Shown: positions 19,083 to 26,719 of the stretch, in pieces | Position numbering within the stretch: the stretch's first letter is position 1 | Layout: the number at the start of each line of letters is the position of its first letter | NCBI GenBank assembly: GCA_013824615.1 | Contig: PNOC01000018.1 | Coordinates: 1 to 61,770, forward strand | DNA: 61,770 bases | Source of the DNA: Thermodesulfovibrio sp. | Lineage (GTDB): Bacteria > Nitrospirota > Thermodesulfovibrionia > Thermodesulfovibrionales > UBA6898 | Direction: 5' to 3' | Notes under the pieces: model-generated | What the model was told of the DNA's origin: nothing | The model's input: the letters and a program-made list of their open reading frames with translations, nothing else | Databases searched by the model: none | Position numbers and translations under genes: made by a program

Positions 19083-19544
19083 ATGGACAGGAGATATTGC
19101 CTGAAATTCTTTTTTTTCTTTGCCTTTACCCTCCTTGCGACGGCTTCCTTTGCAGAGCCGGAGAAATGCAGGCCCACAGAGCCTGATGAGCTTGGCCCCT
19201 TTTACCGGGCCGGTGCCCCGGTGAGGGCGAGCGTCGGGAAAGGGTATATTCTCACCGGTACTGTCCGGTCATCAAAGGGATGTTCAGCGATAAGGAATGC
19301 AGAGATTGAGCTCTGGCTGGTCGGGCCTGACGTGAAGTATGACGCTGCCCACAGGGCAACGGTTATTTCAGATGACAAGGGTGCATTCCGCTTCGAAAGT
19401 AATTATCCCAAGCCCTACGTCGGCAGACCGCCGCATATACATCTCCGCGTTACTGCAAAAGGTTTCATACCCCTGGTGACACAGCACTACCCTGCAAAGG
19501 GAAAATCAGCCGGCGTCTTTGATCTCGTCCTGATGCCGGAGTAG
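19083..19544 (+). CDS. Exported minimal intradiol-dioxygenase-like protein
   Basis: A 153-residue protein with a signal peptide (residues 1-24, ...ATASFA) and one domain resembling the protocatechuate 3,4-dioxygenase/intradiol ring-cleavage fold. The N-terminal EPDELGPFYRAGAP and central DDKGAFRFESNYPKPY segments match the family, and the four candidate Fe(III) ligands are present as Tyr (KYD), Tyr (PKPY), His (PPHIHLRV) and His (TQHYP). It is much shorter than cytoplasmic dioxygenases (about 200-240 residues). Exported versions are known but poorly characterised. No aromatic-degradation genes lie nearby, so the substrate is unclear. It is a single-gene unit. Confidence 0.8.
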   Translation: MDRRYCLKFFFFFAFTLLATASFAEPEKCRPTEPDELGPFYRAGAPVRASVGKGYILTGTVRSSKGCSAIRNAEIELWLVGPDVKYDAAHRATVISDDKGAFRFESNYPKPYVGRPPHIHLRVTAKGFIPLVTQHYPAKGKSAGVFDLVLMPE

Positions 19545-19560
19545 CAGGGGAGTGCCAGCC

Positions 19561-19872
19561 TTAGTTCTTATCATGACGTTGTTCATTCAGAAAATCTGGC
19601 ATGAAATTACGCTTACCATGAATAATGGCGAGGACATCAGTCTGGCCGGGTGATATTTCATAAATAAGTCGATAAGAATAAATGAGCAATTCCCTGATGT
19701 TTGGATCTCCGATCTCCGGAACAATTCTGCCGACTTCAGGAAAAGAGTTAAGTTTTTCTGATTTCTCAACAATCTCAAGAGCGACTTTCTGAGCATACAA
19801 CCTGGAATCGCTCGCAATGTAATCGTGAATCTGTCTCAAGTCCATTTTGGCCGGCTTCGACCACTTTACCAC
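19561..19872 (-). CDS. ParE/RelE-family toxin
   Basis: A 103-residue toxin of the RelE/ParE superfamily. It reads KPAKMDLRQIHDYIASDSRLYAQKVALEIVEK, then SFPEVGRIVPEIGDPNIRELLIYSYRLIYEI and DVLAIIHGKRNF, which is the usual two-helix hairpin followed by a four-strand sheet; the RELLIYSYRLIYEI pattern fits the ParE side, whose members poison gyrase, rather than ribosome-dependent RelE. It begins with GTG 19872, overlapping the antitoxin stop by seven bases, the standard translational coupling for such pairs. The DNA here is more AT-rich than the surrounding housekeeping genes. Confidence 0.88.
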   Translation of the reverse strand: MVKWSKPAKMDLRQIHDYIASDSRLYAQKVALEIVEKSEKLNSFPEVGRIVPEIGDPNIRELLIYSYRLIYEISPGQTDVLAIIHGKRNFMPDFLNEQRHDKN

Positions 19873-20045
19873 GATTGCATTTCTCTTTTTAAGTCTTCGC
19901 TGGAAACAGACTCCCCGCGTTCCACTGCCTCTCTGCCTTTTTTGACCTTATCAACGACATATAGTTCATACATGATGTCATCAATGCTTGCTGTCTCCGG
20001 CAGTTTAGAAATTACCCTGATTGCTTCTTGTTTTAGAGTGTCCAT
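19866..20045 (-). CDS. Antitoxin partner of ParE-type toxin
   Basis: A 59-residue protein. The start ATG 20045 has AAGGAGG eight bases upstream; an upstream in-frame start at 20084 would add 13 residues with no ribosome site. It has an N-terminal helix-rich part (KQEAIRVISKLPETASIDDIMYELYVVDKVKKGREAVERGE) and a short charged C-terminus (SSEDLKREMQSW), a pattern common in small antitoxins paired with ParE. The N-terminal part probably binds DNA and the tail binds the toxin. It precedes and overlaps the toxin gene and has a strong sigma70-type promoter with a dyad over the -10 site (20121-20149), suggesting autorepression. Confidence 0.82.
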   Translation of the reverse strand: MDTLKQEAIRVISKLPETASIDDIMYELYVVDKVKKGREAVERGESVSSEDLKREMQSW

Positions 20046-20120
20046 TCTCAATTCCTCCTTGTACCACAATATGATGCAGGGCACTTAGCATATCTAATCG
20101 GGCCTGTCGTGGCATGCCCC

Positions 20121-20149
20121 ATTGTATTCGATACTTTCGACCTTGTCAA
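20121..20149 (-). promoter_or_regulatory. Promoter of the toxin-antitoxin operon with overlapping dyad
   Basis: On the minus strand TTGACA (20144-20149) and TACAAT (20121-20126) are separated by exactly 17 bases, a near-consensus sigma70 promoter directed at the antitoxin gene 76 bases away. A short perfect dyad GTAT-TCG-ATAC (20124-20134) overlaps the -10 element and could be the operator for the toxin-antitoxin complex; the operator role is inference. Confidence 0.75.
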
Positions 20150-20379
20150 CCGCAATGCACTTTGAGAACCAATGTCCCCAAAGTGTTCCTTGATAAGCCG
20201 GCTTTTCTGCTGCACCGGCATGCTATCACAGTTGCCGCTTCTAAATAAAACGTCAAGAAGAAGGGCTTTGAGTCCTTCTTCTTCCTTCCCTAATCTTGAA
20301 GCTTTCCGAAAGAAAAAATCTGTCATTATACTTTCGGAATGCCCTATAATATGCCTGAAAGTCCTGAAAGGGGAACACA
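20150..20379. other. Intergenic region between TA operon and orphan lipoprotein gene
   Basis: No convincing gene. An open frame on the minus strand (20048-20380) has no family resemblance and carries the TA promoter inside it. A TATAAT hexamer at 20345-20350 lies 30 bases before the lipoprotein ATG and may be its -10, but no good -35 is at the right distance. Confidence 0.4.
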
Positions 20380-21723
20380 ATGTTGAGGGGATTTTTTAAA
20401 TCTATTTTTACAAGCTTAGTATCTTGCGCCCTGATAGCGGGATGCACTACCTCCAAGAATCAAGGCGCTAATGTATTGACGGCATATGAAGCAGCAATGA
20501 GCAACAAAACAGAAGAAGCTCGGAAGCTGATGAAGTCAGGACATTTCGATTCCTTTGGTAGCTTTTTGCTTTCCTGCCTTGAGCTTTCAGATGGGAACAT
20601 GGTTCTTGCGAGACATTACGCTGATGAGTTTATTGCTTCAAATCCAAGCGTTCCTGATGGAAAGGTTCTCGTTGAACTAATCGAAGAACGCAAAGCTTAT
20701 CCTGATGACCCTTGGCTGACATCATTTGTCGATGCATGGAAAGCAGCGGGGTCGCCTGAATTAGGCTATATCTTTAACTTGTTTGAACGGCCGACATTAG
20801 CCGAAGGCAACGAAACTTGCAAAGAGTGGAATATTCCGGAGGCATTCGTTGGCAAGCCAGATGCGTTAATAGCTGCGTTAGACCTTGGTATAGCTTGCAA
20901 CACAGAAAACTTTGTTGAGTTGTGTCTGTCTCAAACTACGCCTGAGACACCAATTGCAATCAAACTGCTCGCGCTGACGGTTATCGATTCCACATTGAGT
21001 CAGTCAAGTTGCAATGATTCCGGGATTTCAAACGAAGCAAGTAAGCGAATAACAGAACGCCGTCATCAGGTTATGGTGGAGCTTACAATTCAGTCACCGG
21101 AGGATATGGCATTTCCTTTGATTGCTATTCTCGATCAAGTGAAAGATAAGAATGAGTTGTCCTTGCCGGATATTAAGCTCATAGAAGAGGCTGTCGCTAG
21201 GCCGAGGCTATCTCCGTCGGCGGAGCAACTTTACAAGGATTATCTTCCCCGCTATATTGCCGTCGGCTCAAAGACTCCATACCTGAGTGCTTCATCTGAG
21301 GCATTTTCCGTTATAAGCTCACTTTTCATTTACGAACTGCGAGAAAAAATGGAGGAGACTGCGAAGACTGCATCCCCGGAACTAAAAGGTAGAATCGCCG
21401 CCATCCTTGAGCGAATCGGAAAAGCGGAGATTAAGAACAGGACAATGATCGGTGCTATGCTCGGCTTCAATTGGCTGCGTTCCGCAGCACTTATTAGGGA
21501 TGATAAAGTTGCAGAGTCGCATCTTTCATCACTTTACACTTATTTAATGAAAGTGTTTAGCCTCCCGATTATCTACGCTGCAGGTTCTAGTTCTTTGTGG
21601 CCAATCCCATCGCTTATGGTTGATTCTACGGATAGGCGCATAAAAGATGAAATGGCAGTTTATCAAATATTTGCGGACATAGATATCGAGGCCGATTTAT
21701 TGCATCTTCTGAATCCTGAGTAG
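20380..21723 (+). CDS. Predicted lipoprotein of unknown function
   Basis: A 447-residue protein with a type II signal peptide: MLRGFFKSIFTSLVSCALIAGC, lipobox ALIAGC, so lipid-anchored at Cys22. The rest is mostly alpha-helical, with a first part resembling tandem helical hairpins (EEARKLMKSGHFDSFGSFLLSCLELSDG) as in TPR proteins, and several isolated cysteines. I do not recognise a family. The ribosome site is AAAGGGGA. The gene is flanked by intergenic DNA on both sides and codon use is noticeably more AT-rich and less biased than in neighbouring genes, for example many AAA, GAA, TTT and ATT codons, which together with the adjacent toxin-antitoxin pair suggests a horizontally acquired segment at 19545-21800. 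Confidence 0.75.
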   Translation: MLRGFFKSIFTSLVSCALIAGCTTSKNQGANVLTAYEAAMSNKTEEARKLMKSGHFDSFGSFLLSCLELSDGNMVLARHYADEFIASNPSVPDGKVLVELIEERKAYPDDPWLTSFVDAWKAAGSPELGYIFNLFERPTLAEGNETCKEWNIPEAFVGKPDALIAALDLGIACNTENFVELCLSQTTPETPIAIKLLALTVIDSTLSQSSCNDSGISNEASKRITERRHQVMVELTIQSPEDMAFPLIAILDQVKDKNELSLPDIKLIEEAVARPRLSPSAEQLYKDYLPRYIAVGSKTPYLSASSEAFSVISSLFIYELREKMEETAKTASPELKGRIAAILERIGKAEIKNRTMIGAMLGFNWLRSAALIRDDKVAESHLSSLYTYLMKVFSLPIIYAAGSSSLWPIPSLMVDSTDRRIKDEMAVYQIFADIDIEADLLHLLNPE

Positions 21724-21820
21724 CAAAATCCGCTACACATCTGTGTGTTCATGTCTGTGGCATTTCAGTATTGATGTTCACATTCTTGCGTAATCACGAT
21801 TCTTCTCTTTAAAATTGAAT

Positions 21821-23521
21821 ATGCCCCAGATTAATGTACTTTCCCCTGATGTCCGGAACAAGATAGCTGCAGGCGAGGTGATTGAACGGCCTGCATCTGT
21901 TGTGAAGGAACTGCTCGAAAATGCTATCGATGCGGGCGGCACCGATATCCGGATCGATATCCTTTCTGGCGGGAAGAGGATGATCAGGGTCTCTGACAAC
22001 GGGATCGGGATGGACCGGGAAGACGCCCTGCTCTGCTTTGAGCGGCATGCAACGAGCAAACTCATCTCTGCGGACGATCTCTTTGACATTCGGACCCTCG
22101 GGTTCAGGGGTGAGGCCCTTCCTTCCATCGCCTCTATCTCAAAGGTGAAACTTGTGACCGGGCTGAAGGGTTCAGGTGCAGGCATATCCATAGAAATGAC
22201 CGGAGGAGAAATAACTGATACCCGGGAGGCAGCTTCTGCAGGTACCTCGTTCGAGATTCGTGATCTGTTTTTTAATACGCCTGCCAGGAAAAAGTTCCTC
22301 AAGACGACTACCACAGAGCTTTTCCATATCATCGATATTGTTACGAAAGAGGCCCTTTCGCATCCTGAGATAGCGTTTTCGCTTTATACCGATACCAAAG
22401 AGACCATGCTCCTTCCTCTTGCCTCAGGCCTGAGAGAGAGAATTATGCAGATTTATGGTGATGATTTTCTGAAGGGACTCCTCTCGGTAAGCACTCCGGC
22501 CCCCCCCTCCGCTTCCGGCATCCCGCTGCGCATGGATGCCTTTGTCTCGGATACTACAGCCTTCAGAAACAGCAGGGACCATCAGTTTGTCTTTATCAAC
22601 AAAAGGCCGGTCAGAGACCCATCGGTTTCACATGCGGTCTATAAGGCCTATGAGGGTATCTTGCCCCAGGACCGCCACCCGATCTTTTTTGTCTTTATAG
22701 AGATAGACCCGCACAAGATAGATTTCAATGTGCATCCTACAAAGCGCGAGGTCAGATTCGAAGACAAGGAGTCGGTCTATCGCCTTGTCAATGGCAGCCT
22801 CAGAGGGCTGATCAGGGGGGCGCATGAGGAATATACAAGGCCTTTTTCGACAGTTCCGGGGCCTGCCTCCTATCCGGTCTGGCCTTCGCCTCATCCGATA
22901 CAGCAGGGCGTTGCCGATCAGCAGGACGTTTTTATCTCTGAGACCTCCGGCCCGGGCTACAGGCCATCTCAGCCTTTTATCTATCTGGGGGATACCTTTA
23001 TTGCCGTATCCGGCAAGGGTGGACTCACCTTGATCGATCATCATGCCGCGCATGAGAGGGTACTCTATGAAAGACTGCTCAACAAGGTGCAGGTGGATTC
23101 TCACCAGCTGCTTTTTCCGGAACAGGTCAGGCTTTCGCACAAGGAGTACCGGGCCATACTCGAAAACAAAGAACTCCTGTCCGGCCTTGGCGTGGAAGTG
23201 GATGACTTTGGCCACGATACCCTGATTGTCCGCGCCCTGCCGGCTGACCTTGCGGGAGCAGATATCCGCGGCATACTCTCCGACATATCCTCTGCCATGC
23301 TCAACAGTATTCCGCCGGAGAAATCCCTTCGCGAGTCGCTTGCCGCCCGCATTGCCTGCCACAGTTCGGTTCGGGGCAGGGAGGTCCTGAATCAGGAGGA
23401 GGTTGCGAGTCTCCTGCATGATCTGGAGCAAACAGATTTTCCCGACCAGTGCCCCCATGGAAGGCCAACCCGGCTCTTTTATTCACTCGACGACCTGCAG
23501 AAGCTCTTCAAGAGAAAATGA
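21821..23521 (+). CDS. mutL: DNA mismatch repair protein MutL (endonuclease type)
   Basis: A 566-residue mismatch-repair protein. Residues 1-330 form the GHKL ATPase: ENAIDAGGTDIRI, DNGIGMDREDALL, TLGFRGEALPSIASISKV. The C-terminal dimerisation/nuclease domain has DHHAAHERVLYE, which fits the metal-binding DQHA(x)2E(x)4E motif with His for Gln, and the late CPHGRP motif. So this is the endonuclease-competent MutL found in bacteria without MutH and Dam-directed repair. The linker (about 335-375) is short and proline-rich. I start at ATG 21821 (MPQINVLSP) rather than TTG 21815; there is no evident ribosome site. The stop overlaps the miaA start (ATGA). Confidence 0.96.
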   Translation: MPQINVLSPDVRNKIAAGEVIERPASVVKELLENAIDAGGTDIRIDILSGGKRMIRVSDNGIGMDREDALLCFERHATSKLISADDLFDIRTLGFRGEALPSIASISKVKLVTGLKGSGAGISIEMTGGEITDTREAASAGTSFEIRDLFFNTPARKKFLKTTTTELFHIIDIVTKEALSHPEIAFSLYTDTKETMLLPLASGLRERIMQIYGDDFLKGLLSVSTPAPPSASGIPLRMDAFVSDTTAFRNSRDHQFVFINKRPVRDPSVSHAVYKAYEGILPQDRHPIFFVFIEIDPHKIDFNVHPTKREVRFEDKESVYRLVNGSLRGLIRGAHEEYTRPFSTVPGPASYPVWPSPHPIQQGVADQQDVFISETSGPGYRPSQPFIYLGDTFIAVSGKGGLTLIDHHAAHERVLYERLLNKVQVDSHQLLFPEQVRLSHKEYRAILENKELLSGLGVEVDDFGHDTLIVRALPADLAGADIRGILSDISSAMLNSIPPEKSLRESLAARIACHSSVRGREVLNQEEVASLLHDLEQTDFPDQCPHGRPTRLFYSLDDLQKLFKRK

Positions 23522-24435
23522 ACAAAGTCATCATCCTGCTCGGCCCGACCGGAGTTGGAAAGACCAGGGCTTCCATACTGCTTGCGAGGGACCTTGATAC
23601 CGAGATTATCAGTGCCGACTCGATGCAGATCTACCGGCATATGAATATCGGGACTGCCAAGCCTTCACCTGCGGAGCTGGACCTGGTGAAGCACCATATG
23701 ATTGATGTTGTCGGTCCGACAGAGTCGTACAGCACCGGGCAGTACATCGACGCCATCGTGCCGATTATTGAAGGACTTCATTGCCGCGGTAAAATTCCGA
23801 TCATCACCGGAGGGACCGGTCTATATATCAAGGCGATTACCCGGGGCATATTCAGCGGACCCTCTGCTGACTGGCCGTTGCGGGATGAACTCCTCCTGCG
23901 TGAGCAGGAGAGCCCCGGAAGCCTCTATCTGCAGCTGGCAGAGCTCGATCCCGAGGCTGCACGCAGGATAGAACCGAATGATATCAGACGGATCATCCGG
24001 GGCCTGGAGGTCTGCCTGAAGAGTTCCGCGACCATTTCAGGCATGCAGGAAAAGCTCACCAGTCCGCTGCCGTATGAATTCATCAAGATCGGACTGACCC
24101 GTGACCGCAAGGAACTCTATGCCCTGATCGAGCAGCGCGTCGATGAGATGGTAACCGCAGGCCTTGCAGATGAGGTAAGCGCACTCCTTGCCCTGCAGCC
24201 GGATAAAACGCCGATGCAGGCCATCGGGTATAAAGAGATGGCCCTGGCTCTGGCAGGCGGGATGCCGCTTGAAGAAGCGATACAGCTTATCAAGAGAAAC
24301 ACGCGCCGCTATGCCAAGCGGCAGTTCACCTGGTTCAGAAAGGAAGAGGGTATTCACTGGCTTGATCTCACCGGTCTGTCAGCCCCTGAGGGGATCAGGA
24401 TGAAAATCATGAATGTCCTTGATAATTCTTTGTAA
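23518..24435 (+). CDS. miaA: tRNA dimethylallyltransferase
   Basis: A 305-residue enzyme that adds a dimethylallyl group to A37 of tRNAs reading U-starting codons. It has the P-loop LLGPTGVGKT, the SADSMQIYRHMNIGTAKPS substrate region, TGGTGLYIKAI, and the C-terminal TRRYAKRQFTWFR motif. I start at ATG 23518, overlapping the mutL stop by four bases, since this puts the first strand (NKVIILLGPTG) directly at the N-terminus. It is followed by hfq after 45 bases; the mutL-miaA-hfq order is a well known conserved arrangement. Confidence 0.97.
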   Translation: MNKVIILLGPTGVGKTRASILLARDLDTEIISADSMQIYRHMNIGTAKPSPAELDLVKHHMIDVVGPTESYSTGQYIDAIVPIIEGLHCRGKIPIITGGTGLYIKAITRGIFSGPSADWPLRDELLLREQESPGSLYLQLAELDPEAARRIEPNDIRRIIRGLEVCLKSSATISGMQEKLTSPLPYEFIKIGLTRDRKELYALIEQRVDEMVTAGLADEVSALLALQPDKTPMQAIGYKEMALALAGGMPLEEAIQLIKRNTRRYAKRQFTWFRKEEGIHWLDLTGLSAPEGIRMKIMNVLDNSL

Positions 24436-24480
24436 ATAATTTATGGTAATAAAAAATAATTATACCGAGGTGGTGCGGGG

Positions 24481-24711
24481 ATGACCAACAGTAAAGGGCT
24501 TCAGGACAATTACCTTAATCAACTGAGAAAAGACAGGACCCCGATCATTATTTACCTCACCAACGGTGTCCGGCTGAAAGGCACGATTAAAGGCTTTGAC
24601 AACTTTGTTGTCCTGGTCAAGGATGTGGCCCAGCAACTGATCTACAAGCATGCCATATCGACGATCGTGCCGGAGAGAGATGTAGATATAAGATTCGAAG
24701 AGCAGGACTAG
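24481..24711 (+). CDS. hfq: RNA chaperone Hfq
   Basis: A 76-residue Sm-like protein that forms a hexameric ring, binding small RNAs and poly-A or U-rich mRNA. Sm1 ([27 protein letters not shown]) is split by a short linker from Sm2, with the [10 protein letters not shown] signature replacing the E. coli [22 protein letters not shown] at the N-terminus gives the proximal-face uridine contacts. The C-terminal tail is short (about ten residues), as in many non-enterobacterial Hfq proteins. It lies downstream of miaA, probably in the same transcript. Confidence 0.98.
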   Translation: MTNSKGLQDNYLNQLRKDRTPIIIYLTNGVRLKGTIKGFDNFVVLVKDVAQQLIYKHAISTIVPERDVDIRFEEQD

Positions 24712-24813
24712 AGCAGGAATCTTCAAAAAAATCTGCTATTATATACATAGTTTTTCAGGCCGCCGCTTTTTTGGAAAATAATGCTGATCGTTATACAGGG
24801 AGGAAATTGTTAA

Positions 24814-25485
24814 ATGCTGCAGACCATGCGCCACCACGCAAAATATTTTTATGTGCTTTTCTTTATTGTAATACTCTCATTTATATTCTGGGGAGTCGGG
24901 ACTGTCGACAAGACAGAGCAGGGGAGTGTTGTTGCCGAGGTCGGCAACCTCAAGATCAGTGGTGAGGAATACTGGAGGGCCTATGACAGGACCTTTGGTT
25001 TCTATAAGGAAATTTATAAAGAAAAGTTTGACGAGGCGATGCAGAAGAAGCTGAACCTGAAAGAGAATGTTCTCAATACGCTTGTCGATAACAAGGTGCT
25101 GCTTCTGGCTGCAAAAAAAGAAGGAATTGTTGTCAGTGACGATGAGCTGAGCGAGGCGATACGAAACGAGCCGGCCTTTATGACAAGCGGGGCCTTTGAC
25201 CGGGATGTCTACCAGAACCGGTTGCGGCTGAACCGGTTGACTCCGGAAACCTACGAAGCTGCCAAGCGGCAGGAGATGACCATAAACAGGATGCGGCGTA
25301 TTATAGAGCTCGGTACAGCATTGCCTGAGGCTGATCTTGCAAAGCTTTCAGGTGATGAGAAAACGGTCAAGCAGATCAGGGAGGCGATGGTGGGCAGTGC
25401 AAAGGAAAAGGCCCTCAAGTCCTATATCGAAGGGTTGAAAAAAGGCATGAAGATCAAGATCAACAAAGATGTTATGTCTTCCTAA
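24814..25485 (+). CDS. SurA_N/PpiD-like membrane-anchored chaperone without PPIase domain
   Basis: A 223-residue protein. A single membrane anchor near the N-terminus (residues 11-29, YFYVLFFIVILSFIFWGVG) is followed by a SurA N-terminal-type helical domain: the VAEVGNLKISGEEYWRAYDRTF start, and NVLNTLVDNKVLLLAAKKEGIVVSDDELSEAIRN, which are the normal PpiD/SurA markers. Unlike PpiD there is no parvulin PPIase domain; the protein ends after the closing helix (LKSYIEGLKKGMKIKINKD). It should act as a periplasmic chaperone attached to the inner membrane. Ribosome site GGAGG nine bases before ATG. It stands as a single gene before a strong hairpin. Confidence 0.82.
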   Translation: MLQTMRHHAKYFYVLFFIVILSFIFWGVGTVDKTEQGSVVAEVGNLKISGEEYWRAYDRTFGFYKEIYKEKFDEAMQKKLNLKENVLNTLVDNKVLLLAAKKEGIVVSDDELSEAIRNEPAFMTSGAFDRDVYQNRLRLNRLTPETYEAAKRQEMTINRMRRIIELGTALPEADLAKLSGDEKTVKQIREAMVGSAKEKALKSYIEGLKKGMKIKINKDVMSS

Positions 25486-25522
25486 CACCGCAAGCACGTT
25501 ATCTGTCTGTATTTGATTATTT

Positions 25523-25558
25523 CACAGGCTGCAGGAGGGTGCCCTCCTGCAGCCTGTG
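25523..25558. repeat. Perfect 17-bp inverted repeat (hairpin)
   Basis: Two 17-base arms (starting CACAGGCTGCAGGAGGG) are exactly complementary around a central TG. The hairpin lies 37 bases after the SurA_N gene stop and reaches to within 16 bases of the PAS gene ATG. No T-run follows on the plus strand. It could end the upstream transcript or sequester the leader of the downstream gene. Confidence 0.7.
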
Positions 25559-25573
25559 TACGTATGGGGAAGC

Positions 25574-26674
25574 ATGGCCGAAAAACATATGACAAAAAAA
25601 GAACTGACAGCTGAGCTGGAGAGACTCAGAGCAGAGCTTGCCCTGGCGCAGGCTGATAAAGCTGCAGCTGATGCGGTTATTGAGGGCCTGGGAGATGCGA
25701 TCAGTATCCAGGACCGGGACTTCAGGATTCTCTATCAAAACCGGAAGCACCGGGATTATGTGGGTGAGCATGCCGGTGAATACTGCTACCGTGCCTATTC
25801 CGGGGCTGACCATGTCTGCCCGGACTGTGCTGTTGAGAAGGCGTTTGCCGATGGTAAAACCTACCGCCTGGAGAAAAGCAGGCCGGCGGACGGGGGGGAG
25901 TTTTTTGTAGAGATTATTGCTTCTCCGCTTCGTGATGTCCACGGTGAGATCTATGCCGGGGTCGAGGCCGTGCGGGATATCACCGACCGGGTCAGGATGC
26001 AAAGGGCGCTCCAGGAGAGTGAGGCCAGGTATCGTATGCTCTTTGAAAGTGCGGTGGATGCGGTATTTATCATTGATGCAGAGGGGGAAAATACCGGGCG
26101 GATCATTGAAGCCAACCGGGCAGCGGCCGGGATGCATGGCTATACGGCCCACGAACTGGTGGGGATGAAGATCTCTGATCTGGACACTCCTGAGGTTGCC
26201 AGCAAGGCGCCTGAGAGAATAAAAAATATTGCCTCGGGGGAATGGCTGAAGACCGAGCTTATGCATCAGAGAAAGGACGGAACTGTATTTCCCCTCGAGG
26301 TGAGTGCAGGCTTGCTTGAAATAGGGGGCCATAAGTATATACTTGCCCTTGATCGCGATATTTCCGACCGCAGGGCTGCCGAGGCTGAGCAGGAGAAACT
26401 GATAAGCGAACTCAGAGACGCATTGCAGAAGATCAAAACGCTCAAGGGGCTGCTTCCGATCTGTGCCTGGTGTAAAAAAGTGCGCGACGACCACGGATAT
26501 TGGAAAGGCGTTGAGAAGTATATTGAGGAGCACTCTGCTGCATCCTTCACCCACGGGATCTGCCCCGACTGCCTCAAGAAAAATGACCCTGAACTCTACG
26601 ACATGCTTTTGAAAAATCCTGATCTGCGTCATTCACTCATGCAGAACGAGGATACGGATACCGCAGAGACATAG
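25574..26674 (+). CDS. PAS-domain signalling protein with C-terminal cysteine-pair module
   Basis: A 366-residue cytoplasmic protein without membrane segments. An N-terminal coiled coil (about residues 5-35) is followed by a first PAS domain (about 35-140, with three cysteines in EYCYRAYSGADHVCPDCAVEKAF), a second PAS domain (about 150-270), a second coiled coil, and a C-terminal module (about 300-345) with LLPICAWCKKVRDD and GICPDCLKK, two Cys pairs likely to bind zinc. This tail occurs at the end of many bacterial PAS proteins instead of a kinase or cyclase; its function is unknown. No histidine kinase or GGDEF domain is present. The ATG at 25574 is preferred over GTG 25556, which lies inside the hairpin. 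Confidence 0.82.
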   Translation: MAEKHMTKKELTAELERLRAELALAQADKAAADAVIEGLGDAISIQDRDFRILYQNRKHRDYVGEHAGEYCYRAYSGADHVCPDCAVEKAFADGKTYRLEKSRPADGGEFFVEIIASPLRDVHGEIYAGVEAVRDITDRVRMQRALQESEARYRMLFESAVDAVFIIDAEGENTGRIIEANRAAAGMHGYTAHELVGMKISDLDTPEVASKAPERIKNIASGEWLKTELMHQRKDGTVFPLEVSAGLLEIGGHKYILALDRDISDRRAAEAEQEKLISELRDALQKIKTLKGLLPICAWCKKVRDDHGYWKGVEKYIEEHSAASFTHGICPDCLKKNDPELYDMLLKNPDLRHSLMQNEDTDTAET

Positions 26675-26719
26675 TCCGGCAGCAGAAATTCGCCAGCCCG
26701 GACTCCAGGCTTCTGTTGG

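Noticed and set aside
20048-20380. 110-residue open frame on the minus strand upstream of the antitoxin gene
   Set aside because: No family resemblance, and it contains the strong toxin-antitoxin promoter inside it; treated as non-coding.
25517-26632. 371-residue open frame on the minus strand
   Set aside because: It is antisense to the PAS sensor gene and has no family motifs or ribosome site.
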